Shown here: positions 26,401 to 38,400 of the stretch, piece after piece
How the letters are laid out: each line of letters starts with the position of its first letter
Position numbering within the stretch: position 1 is the first letter of the stretch
Assembly: GCF_963855985.1 (NCBI RefSeq)
Contig: NC_087117.1
Location: forward strand, 1,121,001-1,185,000
Reading direction: 5' to 3'
DNA: 64,000 nt
Origin: Ostrinia nubilalis
Taxonomy: Eukaryota > Arthropoda > Insecta > Lepidoptera > Crambidae
Notes under the pieces: generated by a model
What the model was told of the DNA's origin: nothing
The model's database searches: none
Seen by the model: only the letters and a program-made list of their open reading frames with translations
Program-made: the position numbers and the translations under genes

Positions 26401-29400
26401 CAGTGACCTTACTCTACAGTGGCGCCATCTTAGTGACTGCAGATAGTGACTGCAAATGCCACAGTCCTCCTACCGCTTCAGCGCTCAGTTGGTGCCACTG
26501 TCTTCGCCACTAAAGCCCGGTCCGTGAGCACGTAGAATTTTGTCTAATGACCCCAAGCTACCCATCCTTATCGCTCGCGCATAATTTTATCGCAGTGAGT
26601 GTGCGAGCGCGATAGCAACATAATTACGCGCGAGCGATAAGGATGGGTAGCTTGGAGTCATTGGACAAAATTCTACGTGCTCACAGACCAGACTATAGCA
26701 AATGACAGTGACCTTACAGCACCTAACGCCAACTGGTGTGCCCTCATGCTACTGACTTGTAGAAAACGGCTGAAAATAACGAGAGATTGTGCTCTATAGC
26801 ATTTCTTGGGGAAAGTTTACATCCGGTTGTAGCTTTTTCGTCCCGTTGCACACTGCTGCGAATAGTTCCGTCCCGTAGTAGTCTCTCACTGGCTGTAATG
26901 ACGCTGTATGGAGCAGTATCAATAGCAACTAGCCTGTAGGCCTCCTTGAGTTCGGGCGCGGCGGGCCGCGGGCAGGCCTTGTCGCGGGAGGCCACACAGA
27001 GTCCGCAGGCGCGCTTCATCAGCAGAGACGGCTGCAGGAGACACTTCTCTACACGCTGGTAGAGAGACGACTAATTTTGTCACGTCATTTTAATACTGGG
27101 CGTCTCTCTTTCTGCTCGATGGACTGGTGGCTGCAGGAGAGACCGCTTTACATTGTGGTAGAGAGACTTGACTAGTTGGGTAATTTTATCGCGGGCAGCG
27201 TAGTGGCGAATAGTAGTTTTCCTAAGTCGGGACTCTGAAGGAATTATAAGCGCGGCCAGTTCGGGGATGGGTGACCGGTAAGTCTGTGACACTTTTTGAA
27301 TCTACCCGGCTTCGTCCAGTAGTAGTTTGCCATAGATAACTGACAGTCACTGTCAAAAACCGGGCGATCGTGACGTCTGAGACTGTAATGAAGGCAGAGT
27401 GTGAACCAAGCAGCGTGGTCTACAGTGGGGCCAACTGACAAGCATTAAGACCGCCCTCATGCTACTGACCTGTAGGCCTCCCTGTAGCGCTATTCTGGTG
27501 ATGACAGTGACCTTATCTACAGTGGCGCCGTAGAAATTACTGACCTGTAGGCCTCCTATCCTAGTGACTGCAGATGCGATAGTCGTCCTACCACTGTCTT
27601 CGCCACTAGCAAGTGACAGCGACCAGTAAGACCATAGCCCTTATGCGACTGACCTGTAGGCCTCCCTGTAGCGCCATCTTGGTGATGACAGTGACCTTAC
27701 TCTAAAGTGGCGCCATCTTGGTTTAAATGCGATAGTCCTCCTAAAGCTTCAGCGCTCACCAGTTGGCGCCACTGTCTTCGCCACTAGCAAGTGACAGTGA
27801 CTTTGTTCTACAGTGGCGCCAACTGGTGAGCCCTCACGCGACTAACCGGTAGGCATCCTTGAGTTCGGGCGCGGCGGGCCGCGGGCAGGCCTTGTCGCGG
27901 GAGGCCACACAGAGTCCGCAGGCGCGCTTCATCAGCAGAGACGGCTGCAGGAGACACTTCTCTACATGCTGGTACAGGAGAGACTCTTCAGACTTGAGAG
28001 AGGCGAGCGGGATCTGAAAAAAGTTGCGGTTATACTCTTTTGACAGTTAAACTATAACTATAGTCAAACGATTTTGAAAAGTCAAATGGCAAAAATAATA
28101 AAAATAACAACCCAGTATTGATAAAATCAAAATCAAGAATATTTTGGCACTTATGAACGTCAAACCAAAAAAACCTTTTGGACCTTACCTGTGCAGCGCT
28201 TCGAGACAAACAATATGGCAAGGGCTAAGAAGAAACGCCGGAACAAACTCATAGATAGTAGCGCCCTCCGGCAAATTTCATAATTATAGCCCGACCAGGA
28301 ACATAAAAACCCTCGCCATGTTGCGGAAAACAAATGGTACTAATTTCTTTTAATGGCAACAGTAACTGAAAACTTCATTGACATGTCACCTTTCATGTCA
28401 GTCTATTGCTGTCAAAGTGTAAACAAACTTTATTTTAAATGTGCGCAATTGAATTTGTGAATTAAATTGCTAAAATCTTTTTATAGTCGTGAAAGAAAAG
28501 TGGTTCACAATGTGTTAAAGTATTTGTCGAAGAGAAATACTAAGGGTTCGGACAATATTTTCATTGAATAATGTTTCCGACAAAGGTTGTCAAATTGACT
28601 GACATGTTTATCGCATAGTACAGTCCACTATGAAAATTAGCTGTGGTTTGTTTCAACTACCTATTTTGAAAATTTTTGTCACTTTCTAAGTGTTGAATTT
28701 TAAGGAATTGGGAAAGAAGTACCGAGTTTGAAGCGTTCATGAGCAAACATTACAGTTGAATATTCAAGTTCTGAATTTGATTATTGATGAATAATAAAAT
28801 AAATCCTACTAGCTCGATTGATGGTTTCATTTAATTTATTTAAACCAGGTTACCTATAATAACATTTTTTCGTTAATTTATGAAAATATCAAATTAGCCC
28901 GTAATCCTGAATCCTGATACATAAAGTTAGCCTATTAATTTAACACAGGTACGACTGTACTCAGTGTTGCACTATCAAATGCAATTGACGCGCCTCTATG
29001 CCAGGGTTTTTATGTTCCTGGTCAGGCTATATTATGGTTCTCCAACGTGGCAAATAACGGAACTAATAATGCAGTATTGATAGTAGCGCCCTCTTGACAT
29101 TAATGTATAATACGATGTATATCTTAAAGACTGTAAGCCCTTGAGAAAGAGGCTGACCAAAGTGACTGAGTTTCTTGCGCTGTTACTTTTTTCACGTCCT
29201 AACGTAGAAATTGTTACTTTTTCACACTAACCTTCTCAAAAGCCATAGTGACGAGTGTATAGCACCTGGCCTGTTCTCGCAACATTTTCCTCAGCTCGTA
29301 GCTATCGCTCTCGCCCCGGCTCCGCTTGCTAAGCGTCGCTAGTAGCTTGCTTACTATGTTAGAGAAGAATTGCTCGCAGAATGATGAGGTTGAGTATCTG

Positions 29401-32400
29401 TTAAACATTATTTTGATGTTAGAAACAAGAAAGAATAACAAAAACGTTACAAGTGTTTAAACTTTGTATGGAAATAGCTGAGCGTGACGTCAAATGTCAC
29501 TCGCCCATAGTAACATGTATGTGATGTATGGGACTCTGTGTGTCGTTCTAACATGACCAATGACGTCATGAGATCTGTAACGTCTATATCTTAGATATGT
29601 ATTGAAATTTTTGTTAAAGAAAAGCACTGATTGATTTGATAATTTACATACCTGAGCAATGGCACGAGCAGTCGTTTGCAGACCGCCAGCGAAGGATTCT
29701 CGAACAAGATATTGGCGATGCTGTAACAAAATATAATTTATGTCCAAATAATCGCAAATGTTATAGACTAAGAGCTAGTGAACGCCAGACCTACGTCATT
29801 TTATAAAAGCTGAAAGTTTGCTATGCTCCCAACATAGAATGTTGGTGAATCATGAAGTTTTGGTCATCGTGACTTTGGCAGCTATCCTAAAAAACTGTCT
29901 GGCAAGCAGTTGGAACTGTCAAAACTGTCTGGCTGATGTGGAAACAACTAAATCACGATGACCAAAACTTCATGATTCACCAACATTCTATCCTATATTG
30001 TTGGGAGCATACGTTGACAAACTTTCAGCTTTACTAAAATGACGTAGGTCTGGCGTTCACTAGCTCTTAGTCTATTATATTTTCTAAAAATGTAATTTAG
30101 CTTGTCTCAAAGTCTAGTACCGTTTCGTTTACCTATGTCAGTGATCGGTACTGTGCCGATGCGAAAGGGCTGACAGCTACAAGAAGCTATTGTGTCGCCA
30201 TCTAGTGCACCACACGCGTATTTTTTCTTTTTTCCATAGCTTTTAATTTTACAATGGGTGAAGAAGAATACACGCGCTTACGTCACTCACTCACTACTCG
30301 TTCGTGAATGCCTTGTGAATTAAACATCCCAGGTTAGTACGCCGCGTGTTTTGTTCTCAATGCGTACACAGGCCTGTAGGTCTAGGATACGCGTCGCGAT
30401 AAATATTTATCACGCCATTTTATCGATTTTACGCGATAAGCCCATACATTTGTCGTCTAAAATCGTCGATAAAATTTTATCACAGTGCGCATCCTAGCCC
30501 GGCAAATAAGATGGTGCAACCCGCAGTTAGTATGTATACTCATGCCGGCTGAGGCTCATGAGGCTGCGGAGATGCGATCTCCTGCTCCCACTAGCATTTG
30601 GACCCGGTTTCCATCAAGGCGGAGCGGAGCGGAGAGGAGACGAGATGAGAGGAGAAGTATTGCGCGGACTCATTTTTTAAAGAATTGAGAATGTTACTAG
30701 GTATGCAAAATCACTTGAAACCTATGTTACAGTTAGGCTTTTACATTTACAAATACATTAGTTTTTATTTCATTCAAAAATACCCAGTAGTTATGATTTT
30801 ATAGGCATTCAAAGTTCGCTTAAATATTGAGTCCCGCCGACGGTCACGTGACCCCGCGTGACGTACATTCACAGTGTCCGCTCACTAGAAAACGGATATA
30901 AACATACTTAAATACATTTTTTTTGTAAATACAAACTTATTATACATATTAACACCCAGATCCATCACAGAAATTAAAATTGAACCAAACCCAAACTTGA
31001 TGCGATTGTGTCGTTTTATTGCGAATTACCTTCCAACTCCATCATTAGACCCTGATTACTATATAGAATTAAAGTACTCATCAATACAAAACGAACGAGC
31101 CCAAACTCGATGGATTTAAGTCGTTTTATTATAGAGTTCCTATGGCCACCTTCCAGCTCCATCATCAGATCAGCTCCATGTCATCATAATATTACATGGT
31201 CATCCAAATCACATGTGTTTGCGAAATTTCAGCTTAATCGGTTGCCTGGAACTGGGTCTTAATTCAGCTTGCAAGATTCCACCCATACAAATATGAGCCG
31301 GTCACTGTAATATGACGTCACGCGCATAAAATGGCGGGCCGGCTGCCGCCCGCACTTTTAAAATTCAATATCTTGGAAACTAATTGACGTATCGAAATAA
31401 TTCTTTCACGTGTATTTTTTATTTTTAACAGAGAATACAGAAAGCTAAAAAACAAAATTAGTGAACATTCTTCATTTGACAGCGGCGACGGTACGGCGTG
31501 GAGCGGAGCTGAGCGAAGTGTGTTTTCCTTTCATAGACAGCAATAGACTGACAGCTGATAGGTACGCACAGCTCACACATCTCCTCTCGTCTTGTCTGCT
31601 CTCTGCTTTTCTCCGCTCCACTTTGGTGGAAATAACCTGCCAGCTTTGCTGCACATCTCCTTTCGTCTCCGCTCCGCTCCGCTTTGATAGAAACCAGGCC
31701 TTAAACTCTTACCCTGCACTACTTTCCTTTAACCGTAACTATCACTGGTGTTTTTAAATAAATAAAATAAATAAACCTTTATTGTCACCATAACAAAAAA
31801 AAATACAACTTTAACACAGCTTAACAATTAAAATTAAGGTGACAAGGGCATCCGGCTCAGCGTAAGCTGTACGGCACTAGGTCCATGCAGCGCTGGTTTT
31901 CAGCCGGTGCCAGTCTCCTGCACAGTAATACAGCGTACATAGGTAGGTGCAGTGATATAAAAAAGAGAAACAAGATTAAAATAAAAAACCACACATTTTT
32001 CATCACCAGTCACTAAGCCTCTCCCACACCGTCACACCGTCAGCTCGTTTAAAACAAAATAAAAAACAAAGGAAGAATCATTACCTATATGCGACTTCGT
32101 TCAAAATTAATTGTTTTTGAATAAGCGATTCCTTCATGGAAGCTTTAAAACTTAGCAAACAATCTTTGCTTCGCATGGGTGGGGGAAGATTGTTCCAGAT
32201 CTTTGATGCCGCATATTTAAAAGAACCTTTAAAGCCTTGTGTCCTGTGTATGGGTATACACAATTTATCTCCCACTCTGCCACGAGTGTTCAGACCATGT
32301 GCGTTCTTTGTCCACTCAAGTTTCTCGTAGAGGTAATGAGGTGTATGACTTTTGACAATTTTATGCATAAGAGTCATAAAATGTAATTCTCGTCGTGCTG

Positions 32401-35400
32401 ACATCTTAAGAACCCGTTCCTTATTAAGGTAAGGTGTAACATGAGAACGTTTTGGTATTTGGAAGCAGAATCTAGCGCAAGCGTTTTGAACACGCTGAAT
32501 GGCCTTCTCAGTCACAACCAGAATGCGAGGGTGATAGACTACGTCACAGTAGTTGAACTGGGAAAGAATTAAGGAGTCTACCAGTATAATCCTAATCCGT
32601 ACGGCCAAAAAGTCTCTAATGTGGTATAACATTTTGAGGCGATAGAACGCGCCACGAATCTTAGCACTAACGTGCTCGACGAACCTCATCTCTGAGTCCA
32701 ACATTAGACCCAGATTCCTTGCGACATTTACGCGTTCCAACCTCTCATCATTAATAAGGATAGCCGGATTATTTTGACATATTTGCCTACACTGATGTCT
32801 CGAACCTAAGACCATAAATTTTGATTTCGTGGGGTTGAGTACTAAATTGTTTTTAGCTGCCCATTTAAAGATGCTGACCAGATCCTCATTGAGTTTTAAT
32901 TCGGCTTCTCTGATGTCAGTTGGTTTAAAAGATGTGTAAATCTGAGTATCATCAGCATAGAGATGCAGCTTTGAATGTTGCACACAATTCAGCAAGTCCG
33001 CCGTAAAGATGATGAAGAGAATTGGACTCAGAATTGAGCCCTGTGGTGTACCTCTTTCCACTTGTTCAATATTTGACCTGATCAAAAGTCCATTTTTGTC
33101 CTCCAACTCAACAAACTGCCTCCTATTTGTCAAGTATGAGTGGAACCAGTCACATGCAGGCACCGAAATACCGTAAAACCTGAGTTTGGCAAGTAGTAGT
33201 TCAGCACTCAGACAGTCGAAAGCTCGAGAAAAGTCCAAGAGCACCAGAAAACTACCCATTCCCAAATCGGAAGCCGAGATGATATCATCAGTGAGTTGTA
33301 ATAGCGCTGTAGCCGTACTATGACCCTTGCGGAACCCGGACTGGACCGATGGTAAAATTTTTTCTTGCTCTAAATATTTAGTCATCTGTTTGCATACTAC
33401 CCTCTCTATAATTTTGGATAAAACAGGTAATATACTAATTGGCCGCAAATCCTTATATTCCTGCACTGAAGATCCTTTTGCTATGGGTTTTATTTTGGCC
33501 AGCTTCCATGGCTCAGGAAACACTCCAGTAGTGATTGATTTATTAATTACATGGGTAATAAAAGGCAATGTAACTGGAAGAGTCATACGTAACATGTGAA
33601 CTGATATTGTATCATGACCAGCAGCACCTGTTTTTATACCAGTTATAGTATTTTTCACTTCTATTTCAGAACAAGTACTTATATTGAAAATACCTTCACC
33701 GAATTTATTTCTCTGGAAGAACGTCATAGTGTCCTGATCAACGTCAGAATTTCCCGGTACATTCAAGAAGAACCTATTTATCTCGTCAGGTTTGTGTAGG
33801 TCACCTGGGATTATTACCGAGCTCTCATCTCCCAATAGAGAATTACTCTTTAAATTTTTCCACATTTCATTTGGATTATTCCTGTTTTTATTCACATAGT
33901 AAGTGAAAAATGCAGCCTTTTCCCGTCTCAAGGTACTGGTAACCAAATTTTTTAATGTCCTATAATACTCCCATTTAGAGTCCTCCCCTGTCTTACGAGC
34001 CCTGGTCAGAGCTTTATCTCGCAGTGTCATCATTTTCTTAATGTTGTGAGTTATCCAAGGACAATTTTTATTTGCATTTGATTTTTTGTAACGCAGTGGT
34101 GCATGTTTATCGAATAAAATTGTGATAAGCTCATTGAATTTGCTAACCATCGCATTTACATCTCCACAATCATAAATATCTGTCCAGGGTAGGTCGTGGA
34201 GATCAGTTATAAACGAGCGTTCATCTATACCTGCCAGAGAACGGGCCAATACATATCTGGAAACGGGCCTAGGTTTACATATCCTCAGTTCTGTCATTAC
34301 TAAAGCATGGTCACTGAGTTGAGGATTGTGATGTACAGTACAATTTTGGACCAGAGGTGGACTATCCGTAATTACAAGATCTATAAGAGTGGAAGAAGCA
34401 TCATTTACTCGGGTAGGTTCCCCAACTATCTGTGTCAAGTTATGTCCAATAAAGAATTCTTTTAAATCTTCCGTTTGTCTTCCACGTCCCAAAAAGTCAA
34501 TGTTAAAATCCGTTAGAATAAAAATGTGTTTACAGGATCTGAATGCGTTAACCGACTCACCCAAATCCTCCAAAGCTGTTTTATATGGAATCGATTCTGG
34601 TCGGTAGGCCGTGCCTATTGCTATTTTCCCAACACCTGGTAGTCTTAACTCTAACCACATTTGTTCCAGGCTCGATGCCGGATGGGATCGGATTCTTATT
34701 TGTAGGTCTTTTTTGATGAAGAAACCAACTCCTCCACCCCTAGCACCTCCCGACCTTGACTTGTGTTTCAAGGAGTAGTCTGGTAAGACTATGGTAAACT
34801 TATCTTCTCCTTCCTTGAGCCAGGTTTCATTTAGTGCCAGAACATCAGGCTTATGCATATCAACACACGCAAATAATTCATCCCTCCCCGTATTAAGTGA
34901 ACGTACATTTAGTAGTCCCAATTTTAAATTATAATGCCTCTTACGAGTCATTGGCTTGACGGTAGAGGAGGAAAATGAGACAGATTGTGTTAAATTTCAC
35001 CCAGTAGTAGAAATAAAAAAAATAATAAAAAAACAAAGATTTTACTATTCTTTAGTGTTTCTGTGTGATGAGAGATGCATGCCAAAATGAATACATACAA
35101 AAAGATAAAAAAGTCACAAAACATCTAGTAACATTATTATCTATAATAGGTACCTATCTATTTAAAAGAGGCTAACAGACCCGATAATGCCCTGAAACAT
35201 TTGGACACTGGAAACAAAATAAAATAAAATATATCTATGATTAGTCAAACAATAACTTTGTAAATATTTTGTAAATTAAATAACACATAGCAATTTTGAA
35301 AGTTTCGTTTTTAAGTAGCTTTAAGTCTTTTGTAAGTAGAAAAAAACTTTTAATACAACGTTATCTCAAAAAATAAAATCCTAATAACTTCCCTAAATAT

Positions 35401-38400
35401 ATTCAAACAATATTTAAAATTAAGTTTATGATGCCGCCATAAAGTTTAGTTAATCAAATTGGTAAACATTTTACATTAATTTAAACAGTCATTGAAGTAA
35501 TATGAACTATGTAATAACATTATTATAACTCATTGAAAGTAGGTAGGTACTTTAGTTCCAGTGTCTTCCTTCAGAAATTCATTTTTAGAAATTAGTTGTG
35601 GCGTTACATTCATAATAGCTACTCGTAGGTACTTAGCAATCTCCACTTACATAATATTATGTAGTTCGAGCACTAAAAAGAAATAACTCCAGTATGTACC
35701 AGTAATTACCCCTAAAACACAAAAAAAAAATGAAATAAATAAATCTACCTATTCATTTAGTACGTGTACTTATACTAGTTTCATTTTCATTAAATATCTG
35801 GTTTAAATCTTGGATGGTTGAAATTCGATGAACATTTTCGCCTTCACTTCTCCTGGCTAATATTTGACCATTCTTTGTCCAGACATACTTCCACTGCAAT
35901 CGCCGCGCCTCTTCCTTCGCTTGATGAAACAAATTCTTATTTAATTTAGTGAGACGCTCATTCAAATAAATATTGGACCGCGGGCCCGGCAAGCCCATAT
36001 CGGTTGTAGACAGAGATCGCCGCGCGCGAGCCGCCTGAAGCAGACAGTCGCGCACCGAGCGCCTCACGAGACGCACAACGAGTGTGCGCGGGCGCCTCCG
36101 CGCGTTATCGCTGCTATCGGCGATTAAGCGTCGCGGACCCGACCGGAACACATCTGCCACATCTTGGTCTTGTATGTCAACGCCAATCTTGGAAGCAATT
36201 GTTTTCACGATATGGAGCGGGCTTTCATGTTCATTCTCTGTAATTCCCGATATCTCGAGTTCGTTCGATAATAACAGCTGATCCCGATTATTAATCTCGT
36301 TTTTGAGTTCAGTGATTGTCAGTTCCAGTCCCACATTTGAGCCCTCAGGCTTTTGCTGGTTCTCCAGGGCACCTATTCGCTGGTCCAAGGCAGCTACGGA
36401 TTTGGAGATTTCCCTTACATTTGACTTGCATGTCGAAAGCTCAGTTTTAATTTCTCCTAATTCGATACGCAGGTTGGATATTTCCTCACGCAGGTTCTTT
36501 GTTTCGTCCCGCAGTGCACTTATCGCTGCGACCAACTCTTTACCCCAGTTGACGTTTATTTCAGACGTATCACCGCTGGGGCTGTATTCTTGACTCTTAG
36601 ATTGGCCTGGATTAGAACCTTCGTCATTCAAGCCCTTCACCGGTGTGTCCGTGTTGTCCTGCCTTGGTGTTTTAACTGCGCAACAAGGACAAATCCATGC
36701 TTTAGGGCTATTTGTTCCCAAGGCAACGCACTGCTTATGGTAGATTCCCTTACATTTCAAACATGTTGCGCCACCTGCCGCCGTCATGAACTTTCCGCAC
36801 GCACCGCAGTTTTTATTGCTTGGCATGTTTATCAATAATTGTTATTGATCGTTGTTTACGTGTTTACGTTGAGATCGAGAATGAAAGTGCGTTCGAGAGA
36901 TGGCGCTGTTCAATATAGTAATTTATTACGGTTTTTGTATGGAGTTTGACACTTTTGTCGTTTGTTACAGTAAGATGGTGCAACCCATGAAGGTCGCAGG
37001 AAGAGCCTGGATGCAGGAAGCGCAGGACCGGTATGGAAATCCTTGGGGGAGGCCTTTGTTCAGCTGTGGGCGTCATTTGGCTGAAACGGTGCAACCTGCA
37101 GTCTCTTCTTGTCGTGTCGACAACAAACCTACACAGCGTCAGCCCAAAACTCCGCCACAAGAGTGGCGTTGTCAGTAGCCTTCATTAAATCTTCCTGCGT
37201 GCAGTTGTTAGGGCACGCAGGGCACGACATCATGTGCTTCGTCGTAACCTGTAGTTAGTGTGTGTGTACTCACGTCATAACCTTCACCTCCGTCGTGTGT
37301 ATGACACGCCCGTCGCGCCACATCTGTAACCCACAGTCGCCGCGGCGCGCGACTGAGGCCAAGGAGGATGCGATCTCCTCCTCCCACCAGCCTTTGGCTC
37401 AAGGCGGAGCGGAGCGGAGACGAGAGATGTGCGGCGAAGCTGGCAGGCTAAAGCGGAGCGGAGAAGAGACGAAATGTGTGAGCTGTGCGTAGTTGTCAGC
37501 TGTCAGTCTATTAGTGTCTATAAAAGGCAAACACATTCGGCACAGCTCCGCTCGACAAAATTGAGTCCGCGCGACACTTCTCCTCTCTTCTCCGCTTGAT
37601 CCATTTCCATCGAAGCGGAGCGGAGACATGTGTAAGCTGTGCGTAGCTGTCAATCTATGACAGGTAAACACACTCCGCACGGCTCCGCTCCGCAATGATT
37701 GGCTCTGCTCCGTTCCGCACAGCTCCGCATCACGTTGCGCCGTCCCACTCTCTTCTCCGCGAGATTCATTTACACTGAAGCGGAGCGGAGAGGAGTTGCG
37801 GAAATAATGGTTATTCGAAACACTTCTCAGCACCGCTCCACCTTAAGGGCTATATTTCACCGGGACACCATGGCGGCGCAACCAGTCGCCGTTACCAACA
37901 AAATGTATACAGCTCTATAGAGAGTTACTCACCTGGTGTCCGTTTGGTTGCGCAAAGCTCTATACATTTTGTTGGTAGCGGCGACTGGTTGCGCCGCCAC
38001 GGTGTCCCGGTGAAATATAGCCTTAATAGTTTGGAAACAACTCGCAGTTATTGTGTGTGTGTACTCACGTCATAACCTTTACCTCCCTCGTGTGTATGAC
38101 ACGCCCGTCGCGCCACATCTGTAACCCACAGTCCCCGCGGCGCGCGACGGAGGCCAAGGAGGATGCGATCTCCTCCTCCCACCAGCCTTTGGCTCAAGGC
38201 GGAGCGGAGCGGAGACGAGAGATGTGCGGCGAAGCTGGCAAGCCAAAGCGGAGCGGAGACGAGACGAAATGTGTGAGCTGTGCGTAGTTGCCAGCTGTCA
38301 GTGTATTAGTGTCTATAAAAGGCAAACACACTCGGCACCGCTCCGCTCCGCACAGCTCCGCTCGACAAAAATGAGTCCGCGCGACACTTCTCCTCTCTTC

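Larger units (their letters stand above)
31757..36960 (-). mobile_element. Apparently full-length non-LTR retrotransposon
   Basis: Contains ORF1 and ORF2 on the minus strand. The 3' end is at the low coordinate, marked by AATAAAGG and a (TTTA)n-type tail (about 31,757-31,785). The 5' UTR would be about 36,836-36,960. Both ORFs are open, so insertion was probably recent. It sits in the E17-E18 intron, inside the E17 duplication array. No clear target-site duplication could be read. Confidence 0.82.

Noticed and set aside
30515..36985. AAGATGGTGCAACCC at about 30,508 and 36,972 as target duplication of the LINE
   Set aside because: The left copy lies over 1.2 kb beyond the LINE 3' tail, so it does not flank the element directly.
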